Shown one piece after another: positions 9,861-18,165 of a DNA stretch of 64,000 nt. The position numbers and the translations under genes were made by a program. Under the pieces are notes generated by a model. That model did not search any database and had not been told where the DNA came from. It saw only the letters and a list, made by a program, of their open reading frames with translations. The stretch covers positions 37,592 through 101,591 of the forward strand of contig NZ_JAEH01000016.1 of the NCBI RefSeq assembly GCF_000518805.1, in the 5' to 3' direction. Origin of the DNA: Shewanella waksmanii ATCC BAA-643 (lineage in GTDB: Bacteria > Pseudomonadota > Gammaproteobacteria > Enterobacterales > Shewanellaceae). Numbering within the stretch: the stretch's first letter is position 1; each line of letters starts with the position of its first letter.

Positions 9861-12104
9861 CTACACTTTGAGGTGCTGATTGACGGGTAAAGTTCTAATC
9901 CGTTGTCCACTGGCAGCAAAAATAGCGTTAGTTAGACTCGCAGCAACTGGCGGTACACCCGGCTCACCCACCCCACCTGGAGCGGCATTTGAGGCGATGA
10001 CTATGGTTTCAATAGCCGGACATTGCGCCATTCTTAACATTGGATAGTCATGAAAGTTAGACTGTTGCACTTTGCCTTGATTAAAACTGATCTCACCCAT
10101 CATAGCTAAGCTTAAGCCAAACATAATCGCTCCCTCCGTTTGTGACTTAGCGCGATCAGGATTAACAACGGTACCGGCATCGATGGCTGAAATAGCTTGC
10201 AACACCTGCACTTTACCTGCGTCTACCTCCACTAATATTGCCGTGGCCACAAACGCTGCAAAACTGCGGTGTACCGCAAAACCCCAACCTTGATTCGCTT
10301 TGGGTTTACCATGGGCTAACATAGCCTGCTCAACCGCATCAATTACCCCATGGTAGCGGCTAATATCAACGGGATGACGGGCTAAATCTTCACCGTAATT
10401 ACCATATTGGAAACCTTGCTCTTTAAATTGCTCTTGGCGTAAGGGCCCTAACAATTGCTTCCACATTTGCGGTGCACTTTGACCGGCCTTAACAGCCAAT
10501 TCATCGACAAAACTGCCTATGCCAAAACCGTGCTGAATATTACAGACCGAACGCACCCAACCAATACGTGTATGCGCGGTGGCGGAAACCGCTTCACAGC
10601 GCAAACTGTCTATCGCCAGTGGCACATCAACAAAACCCAAATCTAGCTCCCAGCCCGCAGGATATTCTGCCCCTTCTTGGAATGTGGAGCCAATGCTGGG
10701 AAAACCTGTACGCTGTAAAATCGCTACCGGCTTACCTTGAGCATCGAATTTAGCCTGATAATGTTGCGCGCTAATGGCATGCAGATAACCATTTTGGATA
10801 TCATCTTCGCGGGTCCAGCAGACTTTTACAGGGCGCTTGAGTTGCGCCGACAACATCGCCGCTTCGGCGCAGTAATCGGGTTTGGACTTCCGGCCAAAGC
10901 CGCCCCCAAGCAAGGTCACATGCACAGTCACTTGTTCTTCAGCTAACCCCAAGGCGGCTGCAATCACCTGCTGGGCGCGCTGTGGTGTTTGCGTTGATGC
11001 CCACACTTCACAGCCTTGTTCGGTTACATGAGCGGTAGCTGCAGGCGTTTCCATTGGCGCATGGGCAAGGTAAGGCGCAGTATACAAAGCGCTAATAGTT
11101 TGCTCACTGGGCCAGTCACTCACTTCTGGTCCCTGCTGGCGCACAACCTTAGCTGGTTTAGAGACTTTATCCACCAACGATTTTAAGTAACTGTCGCTGT
11201 CATGACTGTCATTAACACTGGCCTTCCAAGTTATTTGCAATGCCTTACGCCCTTGCATCGCACTCCAGGTATTGGTCGCAATCACCGCAACGCCGCCTAA
11301 GGGTTGAAACAACGGTGCCCCTTTAAATACAGGCATCACTATCACATCCACTACCCCGGCGACCTTGCGAGCAGCACTGTCATCTAAACTCGCAATATCG
11401 CTGCCAACAACAGGCGGATGCACAATACTGGCATGTAACATGTTATCCAGCGTAATATCGTGGCCATATTGCGCTTGGCCATTCAACATATCTTGCATAT
11501 CAACAATGCGATGTGATGCACCGATATGGGTATAATCTTTGGCAGGCTTTAGCGTTAAGGTACTGACATCCGGCAGCGGCAACTGACTGGCTGCATGAGC
11601 CAAATCACCAAAGCGTGCTTGCTTACCGGAGCTGACATGCACCACCTTACCATTGTCTGTACTCACCTCAGCGACATCGACTTGCCACTTATTAGCGGCA
11701 GCTTGCTCGAGCATGGTTCGGGCAATGGCACCCATTTCGCGCATTTTGTCAAAACCATTACGAATACTGCGCGAACCATCGGTGTTTTGACTACCATAAC
11801 GTTTGTCTGCAAGACCCTGAACAACAACGACTTGCTCCCAAGCGGCACCGAGTTCATCCGCCAGCACCTGTGGTATCCCAGTGCGGATACCTTGACCCAT
11901 CTCTGAACGATGGCAAGTTAAATAGACTTTGTCATCATCGCCAATAGCGATAAATAGGTTCAGCCTAGATTCTTGTGATTGCGCCATCACTGCGGGGCTC
12001 CAGGTTAGACCGCTGGCGCCCAGTGCGAGCCCGCCCCCTGTTGCCCCAAACAATTTAAGCACATCACGACGGCTGAAGTTTTTTACGGCGTTAAACTGGC
12101 TCAT
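9861..12104 (-). CDS. Molybdenum hydroxylase large subunit, isoquinoline 1-oxidoreductase beta type (Tat-exported)
   Basis: A 747-residue molybdopterin-cytosine-dinucleotide enzyme of the xanthine dehydrogenase family, subgroup IorB/aldehyde dehydrogenase. It begins with a twin-arginine signal ([10 protein letters not shown] followed by a hydrophobic stretch and AVMA), so the enzyme probably works in the periplasm. Moco-binding features are [12 protein letters not shown] in the middle and GVGEPGVPP near the end with the likely catalytic Glu. Its start overlaps the small-subunit stop by 4 bp (ATGA). No FAD subunit is encoded nearby, as is typical of this subgroup, which passes electrons to a cytochrome. 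The substrate (aldehyde or N-heterocycle) cannot be told. Confidence 0.92.
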   Translation of the reverse strand: MSQFNAVKNFSRRDVLKLFGATGGGLALGASGLTWSPAVMAQSQESRLNLFIAIGDDDKVYLTCHRSEMGQGIRTGIPQVLADELGAAWEQVVVVQGLADKRYGSQNTDGSRSIRNGFDKMREMGAIARTMLEQAAANKWQVDVAEVSTDNGKVVHVSSGKQARFGDLAHAASQLPLPDVSTLTLKPAKDYTHIGASHRIVDMQDMLNGQAQYGHDITLDNMLHASIVHPPVVGSDIASLDDSAARKVAGVVDVIVMPVFKGAPLFQPLGGVAVIATNTWSAMQGRKALQITWKASVNDSHDSDSYLKSLVDKVSKPAKVVRQQGPEVSDWPSEQTISALYTAPYLAHAPMETPAATAHVTEQGCEVWASTQTPQRAQQVIAAALGLAEEQVTVHVTLLGGGFGRKSKPDYCAEAAMLSAQLKRPVKVCWTREDDIQNGYLHAISAQHYQAKFDAQGKPVAILQRTGFPSIGSTFQEGAEYPAGWELDLGFVDVPLAIDSLRCEAVSATAHTRIGWVRSVCNIQHGFGIGSFVDELAVKAGQSAPQMWKQLLGPLRQEQFKEQGFQYGNYGEDLARHPVDISRYHGVIDAVEQAMLAHGKPKANQGWGFAVHRSFAAFVATAILVEVDAGKVQVLQAISAIDAGTVVNPDRAKSQTEGAIMFGLSLAMMGEISFNQGKVQQSNFHDYPMLRMAQCPAIETIVIASNAAPGGVGEPGVPPVAASLTNAIFAASGQRIRTLPVNQHLKV

Positions 12105-12598
12105 GCTTCTACCTCCATTGAGGCGGCAGCACTGTGGCTAGCCTGATAGCCACCGGTGGTGGCTTTAATTGCAGACTTGATGCGCGTGTATGTACCACAA
12201 CGGCAGATATTGCCAGACATGGCTTCATCAATCTGGGCATCAGCAGGTTTAGGATGTTTTGCCAGCAATGCGGCAGCTGACATCAATTGTCCAGCCTGAC
12301 AAAAACCACATTGGGGGACATTATGTTGCGCCCAAGCTTGCTTTAGCTGCTCAAACTCTAACCCTTCAATGGTGGTTACCGCTTTATCTGCGACTTGCTT
12401 CAGGCTGGTTAAACAGGCCCGCGCGGGCTCGCCATCAACATGGATAGTACAGGCACCACATAACCCGGCACCACAGCCATACTTAGTGCCGGTTAACTGC
12501 AACATATCCCGCAACGCCCATAATAGGGGCATATTGGGGTCTGCATCGACTGTAAAGGATTGACCATTTATATTTATTTTCATGGCTTTGTTCGACAT
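12101..12598 (-). CDS. Molybdenum hydroxylase [2Fe-2S] subunit, isoquinoline 1-oxidoreductase alpha type
   Basis: A 165-residue iron-sulfur subunit partnering the large subunit. The N-terminal half is a plant-type ferredoxin domain with the cluster cysteines in [17 protein letters not shown] and a following ACL. The C-terminal helical domain carries the second cluster motifs CGFCQAGQ and ICRCGTY. A very good AAGGAG lies before the ATG at 12598. It has no signal peptide of its own, so export would have to occur together with the Tat-tagged partner. The stop overlaps the partner start, implying coupled translation. Confidence 0.93.
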   Translation of the reverse strand: MSNKAMKININGQSFTVDADPNMPLLWALRDMLQLTGTKYGCGAGLCGACTIHVDGEPARACLTSLKQVADKAVTTIEGLEFEQLKQAWAQHNVPQCGFCQAGQLMSAAALLAKHPKPADAQIDEAMSGNICRCGTYTRIKSAIKATTGGYQASHSAAASMEVEA

Positions 12599-12668
12599 GA
12601 CTTGCTCCTTGCTTGCCCTACCGCTTCATCTCTTTGGGCCAGTGAATACCAATTAACGTATTAATTTT

Positions 12669-13289
12669 CTACAGCTTGTTTTGCCAACTTATGAGTTGAT
12701 CTTGGGTATCAATATCTATGCTTGCACGGGGCAGCGCACACGCAATTAACTGACCATCTCTATAATGCCTGCGCAGCAACTGCTTAGCGCCGATATCACC
12801 AGTAAGCCCCGCTAGATGGGCATAATCTTCAGCTAAAAAGAGTGCAGGCGCAGCTAAACGGTGTTGATAATAGGCCGCTGCTCGCCGACATCGGCTAGCG
12901 TTAAGCACAGTTAAATAGTCAGTTGCGCTCAACGCAACCTGATCGGCTAAACAGATCAGTAAATGAGTATAGTGATGCTGCTCAGCATAGCGAGCAGCAC
13001 AAACAATCGAACTCGCCATACCCGATTGCCAATGTAAGTTGGACAATAAAATAAAATGCCCTTTGAGATGCGGTTTAATCTGCATCTCGTTAGCTCCAAG
13101 TACCAGCGCAAGATCCCCGTTAATCTGACTGGCCACTTGTGCTAGCGTATTGATTGAACATTGTAATAAGTTACCGCTGGCAAGCTTAGCGAGCTGCTTG
13201 GGCGCACCAAAGCGTCGACTCGCACCCGCTGCAAGAATGCAAACAAGTGTTTTTGACTCATTACGGTTAGCCAGTTGATGCTTGCTCAC
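12669..13289 (-). CDS. MobA/MocA-like molybdenum cofactor nucleotidyltransferase
   Basis: A 206-residue nucleotidyltransferase with the N-terminal signature LAAGASRRFGAPKQL and a later LICLADQVALS stretch (metal-binding Asp region). In xdhC-linked clusters this family (MocA) adds CMP to molybdopterin to make the cytosine dinucleotide form required by xanthine dehydrogenase-type enzymes. The start is GTG with AAGG 7 bp upstream. It begins 13 bp after xdhC and lies 70 bp before the small subunit, in one operon. A different NTP-transferase role is possible but unlikely in this context. Confidence 0.85.
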   Translation of the reverse strand: MSKHQLANRNESKTLVCILAAGASRRFGAPKQLAKLASGNLLQCSINTLAQVASQINGDLALVLGANEMQIKPHLKGHFILLSNLHWQSGMASSIVCAARYAEQHHYTHLLICLADQVALSATDYLTVLNASRCRRAAAYYQHRLAAPALFLAEDYAHLAGLTGDIGAKQLLRRHYRDGQLIACALPRASIDIDTQDQLISWQNKL

Positions 13290-13302
13290 GCCATTACCTT
13301 AG

Positions 13303-14352
13303 TCATTTCATTACCCTATCAAGTGCCACTAATTGCGCGTCATGTAATACTCCATGGCACTGTGACAAAATGCTCAGGGCGATAGAGCTTGGCAGTTCAC
13401 CGCCTAAAGCCAGCCCTGCGGGCGCGGAGAAAAAGCAGTCAACATCCTCATAGGCTAGCTCCGCTTTGTTTAACACACGCTCACGTCGATGTGCTGGACC
13501 TAACAACGCCAAGTAACGAATCTCGCTGTGACAAACCAAGCGCAGCGCCTGTGCATCAAGGTCAAGGTTATGGGACATCACCACCACCGCATCCAATTGG
13601 TCACAAAAACGGGCGGGCAGATCATCTATAGGGCATTTAAACAGGTTAGCACCGGCAAAGTCATGGGCACGGGCGTAACTGGTTCTTGGATCAATCACAT
13701 CAACTTGCCAACCAAGTTGTAATGCCATACTCACCAGTGGCTGGGCATCAATACCTCCACCAAAAACCGCAATGCGTTTTCGTCTCGCAACTGGGGTCAC
13801 TAAATAAGACTGAGAGGCAGTAAGATGGGGCTGCTGCGGTTCAGGCAATATCAGCTCGCCGGCACGATTAAAATCTGTGACCGAAAAAACCTGCTCAGCT
13901 GCAACATGATTGAACACTCGCGCCTGAAAATCAGCCGCAGGCGCGCCATGTTCCAGCAGCGGTAGCAGGTAGAAACCCTGCGCCTCAGTGGCTAACAATT
14001 TTTGTAGTGAACTTAGATTGGCGGCTTGGTTCGCGTGGGTCAGCGGGACTAACATCAAATCGACAATGCCGCCACAACCAAGTTGATAACTGGCATCGCT
14101 TTCATCACTGGCATCATATTGGCAGCGAACAATCTGTTGGCTTTGCATGGCTTGCTGGGCTTTGCGACCTAAGTCAGCTTCAAGGCAGCCGCCGCTGATC
14201 AATCCCACACTATGACCCAATGGGTGAAACAGCATCATGGCACCACTTTTTCGATAGGAAGAACCCTCGACGTGGGTGATCACAGCCAGTACCCATTCGT
14301 CTTGCGGTTTAGCAGCCCAGTGGCGAATTAAATCTTCGATGTGGTGAGACAT
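13303..14352 (-). CDS. XdhC-family molybdenum cofactor chaperone
   Basis: A 349-residue protein of the XdhC/CoxI family. These proteins bind molybdenum cofactor, help its sulfuration and hand it to xanthine dehydrogenase-type apoenzymes. The N-terminal XdhC/CoxI domain has ITHVEGSSYRKSGAMML and LISGGCLEADL; the C-terminal part is a Rossmann domain with IAVFGGGIDAQPLV and VVVMSHNLDLD. I chose the ATG at 14352; an in-frame TTG lies 18 bp upstream. It is the first gene of the four-gene molybdenum hydroxylase operon. Confidence 0.9.
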   Translation of the reverse strand: MSHHIEDLIRHWAAKPQDEWVLAVITHVEGSSYRKSGAMMLFHPLGHSVGLISGGCLEADLGRKAQQAMQSQQIVRCQYDASDESDASYQLGCGGIVDLMLVPLTHANQAANLSSLQKLLATEAQGFYLLPLLEHGAPAADFQARVFNHVAAEQVFSVTDFNRAGELILPEPQQPHLTASQSYLVTPVARRKRIAVFGGGIDAQPLVSMALQLGWQVDVIDPRTSYARAHDFAGANLFKCPIDDLPARFCDQLDAVVVMSHNLDLDAQALRLVCHSEIRYLALLGPAHRRERVLNKAELAYEDVDCFFSAPAGLALGGELPSSIALSILSQCHGVLHDAQLVALDRVMK

Positions 14353-14475
14353 ACCTGTCCATCTAATCAACTTAAGTAGTTGGAAAACTAAGCTAACAGA
14401 GATGAATGGTGATAAGAAGCATCAATGCGTTGCAAAACGTTTCAAAACATTCGCAACGCACAGCTGAGGGGAAAA

Positions 14476-15120
14476 CTAACCAAATAACTGATCGGCAACG
14501 AAAGGATTCTGTTCTCGTTCTTCAGCAAAGGTAGAAATAGGACCATGGCCCGGTACAAAGGTTACCTCTCTACCCAACGGCCACAAGACTTGGGTAATAG
14601 AGTTAATGAGATCGTTATGATTAGATTGTGGGAAATCGGTGCGGCCTATCGAGCCCCTAAAAATCACGTCCCCTACCCAAGCTATCTGTGCATCGGCAGA
14701 GAAAAACACAATATGGCCGGGAGTATGACCAGGGCAATGCAGCACCTGTAGCGATTGCTCGCCCACGTCGACACTGTCACCGTGATTAAGAAATTGGTGT
14801 GGAGCAAACGCGTTAACCAGCGGAAACCCGAAATGTTTACTTTGGTCGGGTAAGCTATCTAACCAAAATTCATCACTTTCATGGGGGCCAATAATCTTAG
14901 CTTGGCTACGCTGACTTAACGCGATTGCACCACCAACGTGATCAATATGACCATGGGTCAACAAGATTTTGTCTAATGTTAGGCCTAATTGCGCTAATTG
15001 CGCCTCAATTCGTTCACTGTCGCCACCGGGGTCGATGACTGCAGCTTGTTTGGTTTTTTCGCACCAAATAATGCTGCAATTTTGCTGAAACGGGGTAACA
15101 GGAACTATTTGATATTTCAT
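14476..15120 (-). CDS. gloC: Metallo-beta-lactamase-fold hydrolase, GloC/YcbL type glyoxalase II
   Basis: A 214-residue hydrolase that aligns by eye along its length with E. coli YcbL (GloC), a type II glyoxalase that hydrolyses S-lactoylglutathione. The metal-binding motif is THGHIDHVGG, followed by HCPGHTPGHIVFF, the bridging Asp in VGDVIFRGSIGRTDF and the late His in VPGHGPIST. The N-terminus MKYQIVPVTPFQQNCS is the family norm. It is monocistronic and cytoplasmic. Confidence 0.92.
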   Translation of the reverse strand: MKYQIVPVTPFQQNCSIIWCEKTKQAAVIDPGGDSERIEAQLAQLGLTLDKILLTHGHIDHVGGAIALSQRSQAKIIGPHESDEFWLDSLPDQSKHFGFPLVNAFAPHQFLNHGDSVDVGEQSLQVLHCPGHTPGHIVFFSADAQIAWVGDVIFRGSIGRTDFPQSNHNDLINSITQVLWPLGREVTFVPGHGPISTFAEEREQNPFVADQLFG

Positions 15121-15282
15121 TGATCACTTTCCATGACTAACTGCCTAGCACTAGATTACGCCAACTGCATCTATATCTCGAACTTCTCTTACAAAAAATT
15201 GATCTAGGATAACTAATTACAGCATAAAACTAATTATATACAATCTGAGTCTATCGACCTCTTAACCCAGTCAAGGCCTAAC

Positions 15283-16566
15283 ATGACCGCTAAACTCAAA
15301 GGTATAGTCGCTACTAAGCATCGTTTTCAATTGCCGCTAGACTATCAAAACCCCAACGGCAACAATATTGAGGTATTTGCCAGAGAGATTATCGCCACAG
15401 AACACCAAGGGCAAGCCCTACCGTATTTGGTGTTCTTTCAAGGTGGGCCAGGATTTGGTGCCGCTCGTCCTGTGGAAAACAGCGGCTGGATAAAGCGAGC
15501 CCTAAAGGAGTATCGCGTACTATTGCTAGACCAACGTGGCACGGGTTTGTCGACACCAGTTAATCACTTGTCATTAGCACACCTTAATTCAACAGAGCAA
15601 GCACAGTATCTCAGTCATTTTCGGGCCGACAACATTATCCGTGATGCAGAAGCCATACGCGCCCAACTTAGCCCCGAGCAAAAGTGGAGTATTCTCGGCC
15701 AGAGCTTTGGCGGTTTTTGCGTTTTAAAATACGTTAATGATGCCCCACAAGGTATTGAAGAGGCGTTCATCACCGGTGGCATTCCGTCACTGACTCGTAC
15801 TGCCGATGAAGTCTATCAGGCGACCTACCAGCGAGTTCTAAATAAAAACCATGAGTTCTTTAATCGCTTTGATGATGCCCAGCAACTCGTCAAAGCACTC
15901 GCCAACTACATCCAACGCCATGACGTACGGATCGCCACGGGTGAGCGTCTAACGGTAGAGATGTTACAGCTACTTGGGATAAACATCGGCATGGAGCAAG
16001 GCCCAGAGTCAGTCTATTACCTGCTTGAACAAGCCTTGATAGACACGGATAAAGGGGTGACTTTAAATCCGTTATTTCTAGCGCATTTTTGTCAGTTGCT
16101 CGATTACAATACCAACCCTATTTTTGCGTTATTGCATGAAAGTATTTATTGCCAACAGTCAGCGTCAAACTGGGCAGCACACCGGGTAAGAAAGCAATAT
16201 CAACAGTTCGAGTATGGGGCAGATAAACCTTTCTATTTTACTGGGGAAATGGTTTACCCTTGGTTCTTCGAGCAATTCACCCAACTCAAGCCATTAAAAC
16301 AAGCAGCACACCTATTGGCAGAGAAACAAGACTGGGCTAAGTTGTATGACTTATCAGCTTTAGCCACCAACACAGTCCCTATTGCCGCAGCTATCTACAG
16401 CAATGATATGTTTGTCGAAATGCAATACAGCTTAGAAACGACCAAGCAGGTAAATAACTTAAGCTATTGGCTCACCTCAGAATATGAACACAATGGCATT
16501 CGCATGGATGGTGAGCATATTCTCGACAAGCTGATTAGTTTAAATCGAGGTCAACAACTGCGCTAA
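15283..16566 (+). CDS. Alpha/beta hydrolase, prolyl aminopeptidase (S33) type
   Basis: A 427-residue cytoplasmic serine peptidase of the S33 family, likely releasing N-terminal proline (or another residue) from peptides. Signatures: FFQGGPGFGAA (oxyanion region), LLLDQRGTGLST, the nucleophile in GQSFGGFC near residue 145, and a candidate Asp in SNDMF and His in DGEHIL near the C-terminus. It is longer than classical 315-residue Pip and matches the larger Shewanella/Aeromonas type. AAGG lies 7 bp upstream. Its last 32 bp overlap the end of the amidotransferase gene on the other strand. Confidence 0.88.
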   Translation: MTAKLKGIVATKHRFQLPLDYQNPNGNNIEVFAREIIATEHQGQALPYLVFFQGGPGFGAARPVENSGWIKRALKEYRVLLLDQRGTGLSTPVNHLSLAHLNSTEQAQYLSHFRADNIIRDAEAIRAQLSPEQKWSILGQSFGGFCVLKYVNDAPQGIEEAFITGGIPSLTRTADEVYQATYQRVLNKNHEFFNRFDDAQQLVKALANYIQRHDVRIATGERLTVEMLQLLGINIGMEQGPESVYYLLEQALIDTDKGVTLNPLFLAHFCQLLDYNTNPIFALLHESIYCQQSASNWAAHRVRKQYQQFEYGADKPFYFTGEMVYPWFFEQFTQLKPLKQAAHLLAEKQDWAKLYDLSALATNTVPIAAAIYSNDMFVEMQYSLETTKQVNNLSYWLTSEYEHNGIRMDGEHILDKLISLNRGQQLR

Positions 16567-17278
16567 AGATACCATCGAGTAACTGCGATAATCCGACGTC
16601 CAGTACATAGTGATGATAATCACGACTGGGCTGGAGATTATCGCCAGTGTTATCACAGTGAAATGGGCATTGTGTACCAAATTCAGTCGCTAACGTTTTC
16701 AACTCGGCATCACGCCATTCGAGATGAAATTGAACCCCCACCGCCCGCTGATAAGCAAACATTTGTACCTTAGCTTGCGCCGAGGTCATTAGCACTGGCA
16801 CATGTGCGGGCAGCACTATCTGCTTGTAGTGCCACTGAGGCACAGCGATAGCGGCAAAAGGCTGGGGCAATAGACGCTTAACTAACGGATGCTGTTGGCC
16901 ATGGTTTGTCGCGCTGACATCACACCATCCAAGCTCTGGCATTGGCATATCAACCACCTGCCCATCAATAGCATGGGCGAGTAACTGCGCGCCCAAGCAG
17001 ATACTCAGCAAGGGTAAATCCAGCGCTAACGCTTGGCGGATCAATCGCAATTCCTCCGCCATCCAACTGGGCATGTCAGCCACATCCATTGGGCCACCTA
17101 GCACAATAACGCCTTGATAGTCTTGCAATGTAGACGGCAAATCCTGCGGGGCAAAATAACAGTCGTATTCAATGCCATGGGTTTGACACCAATCGCCAAT
17201 TCGACCGACACCTTCGGCGTGATGATGCTGCAAAACCGCCATACGCGGTTTTGCAGATTTAAGGTTTACCGACTTCAT
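16535..17278 (-). CDS. Class I glutamine amidotransferase (GMP synthase-like), second gene of a guanidine-riboswitch operon
   Basis: A 247-residue stand-alone glutamine amidotransferase-like protein. The nucleophile elbow SICLGAQLLA (Cys near residue 95) and the catalytic His-Leu-Glu in GVQFHLEW are present, preceded by VIVLGGPMDV. Such free-standing GATases act as amidases or gamma-glutamyl hydrolases on small amines, or serve a partner synthetase. The start overlaps the stop of the exported protein gene by 4 bp (ATGA), so both are translated from one mRNA. The leader of that mRNA looks like a guanidine-II riboswitch, which suggests a role linked to guanidine or related nitrogen compounds. 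That role is inference. Confidence 0.88.
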   Translation of the reverse strand: MKSVNLKSAKPRMAVLQHHHAEGVGRIGDWCQTHGIEYDCYFAPQDLPSTLQDYQGVIVLGGPMDVADMPSWMAEELRLIRQALALDLPLLSICLGAQLLAHAIDGQVVDMPMPELGWCDVSATNHGQQHPLVKRLLPQPFAAIAVPQWHYKQIVLPAHVPVLMTSAQAKVQMFAYQRAVGVQFHLEWRDAELKTLATEFGTQCPFHCDNTGDNLQPSRDYHHYVLDVGLSQLLDGIFSAVVDLDLN

Positions 17279-18009
17279 TGCAGCTCATCACTCTCAACAT
17301 AAATGACCGATATCTCACCGCTAAGATCATCAGCTAAGAACTGCTCGCTCAGTGTATCCATCGTGGCGGTATTAGCCGGCGTTACATCCACACTATGACA
17401 CTTTGCAGGCAAAGGGCTGGCGCTACTAATGCGCAGCAGATGGTCGGTCTCAGGGCGCTGTGCCAATCGCTTGTAGAGGTATTGCTCCTGAGTAGAGTGA
17501 TTTAAATTGAGCAAGCAATAGGTGGCCTGCTTGGGAGTTTGCGTGGCCTGGCCCATATCCAGTAAGGCAAACAGCAGCAACTTATCTATTACTAATGCTT
17601 GTTGCTGATACTTGGTTACGCCTCCTCGCTCAAAATGTCCCTCCACAATATCCACAATCAAGCGCACTGATGTCGCACTAGCCTCGGTGCTGAGAGTCAT
17701 TAAATCAAAGGGCTGCGGCACTATGGTCCAAATGGGCGTAACTTGGTTAGGATTAGGCTGCAATGCTTGCTTTATCGCCTTGTCGACCTTGGCATCAACA
17801 AAGTGAAATTGAAATAAAACCTGGGCATTGTGGGGTACATGATACATAGGTAAATGCGATGCAATCAGACCCTGTTGGCCGCCAAACATCAACATGCCAT
17901 GCAAGCCCATGTGGGTAGGTTTGGCCAACGCTGGCGCGCTCTGGCCGATTGTTAGGCATGGCAGTAACAAACATAGGTAAACAACGTGCTTAAGGGGTTT
18001 CGGTAACAT
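17275..18009 (-). CDS. Exported protein of unknown function behind a guanidine-II riboswitch
   Basis: A 244-residue protein with a signal peptide (basic start, hydrophobic LCLLLPCLTIG, cleavage near ALAKP), so probably periplasmic. I do not recognise its function. The mature N-terminus is rich in His and Met (THMGLHGMLMFGG, SHLPMYHVPHN), which looks suited to metal binding. The rest is predicted beta-rich, with two cysteines. The start is the ATG at 18009, 10 bp after a GTGGAG ribosome binding site; an in-frame TTG precedes it. It is the first gene after the tandem hairpins at 18042-18102 and is coupled to the amidotransferase. Confidence 0.8.
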   Translation of the reverse strand: MLPKPLKHVVYLCLLLPCLTIGQSAPALAKPTHMGLHGMLMFGGQQGLIASHLPMYHVPHNAQVLFQFHFVDAKVDKAIKQALQPNPNQVTPIWTIVPQPFDLMTLSTEASATSVRLIVDIVEGHFERGGVTKYQQQALVIDKLLLFALLDMGQATQTPKQATYCLLNLNHSTQEQYLYKRLAQRPETDHLLRISSASPLPAKCHSVDVTPANTATMDTLSEQFLADDLSGEISVIYVESDELQ

Positions 18010-18041
18010 CAAAAATTAGCTCCACTGTGTATTAAACAAGT

Positions 18042-18102
18042 GGGGCCGTCCCCGATGAAAAGTTGCTCTGTTAGGTCAACAAAGCAAATGAGGTCGTCCT
18101 CA
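18042..18102 (-). promoter_or_regulatory. Guanidine-II (mini-ykkC) riboswitch candidate
   Basis: Read on the minus strand, the leader holds two hairpins. P1 is ATGAGG-ACGA-CCTCAT (18102-18087). P2 is GGGG-ACGG-CCCC (18053-18042). Both have the ACGR tetraloop closed by GG/CC that defines the mini-ykkC (guanidine-II) class, and the two stems differ in sequence but keep pairing. The CCAC at and just after the 3' arm of P2 can pair with GTGG of the ribosome binding site GTGGAG (18020-18025), giving an off state. Ligand binding would stabilise P2 and free the site, as established for this class. Confidence 0.82.
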
Positions 18103-18110
18103 TGAACACA

Positions 18111-18139
18111 ATGTTAACCTTATGTAGCGGCCTTGCCAA
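18111..18139 (-). promoter_or_regulatory. Promoter of the guanidine-II riboswitch operon
   Basis: On the minus strand TTGGCA (18134-18139) and TAACAT (18111-18116) are 17 bp apart. Transcription would begin just before the first riboswitch hairpin. Confidence 0.6.
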
Positions 18140-18165
18140 GTTCTGAGCAACCAATTTCACCGACT

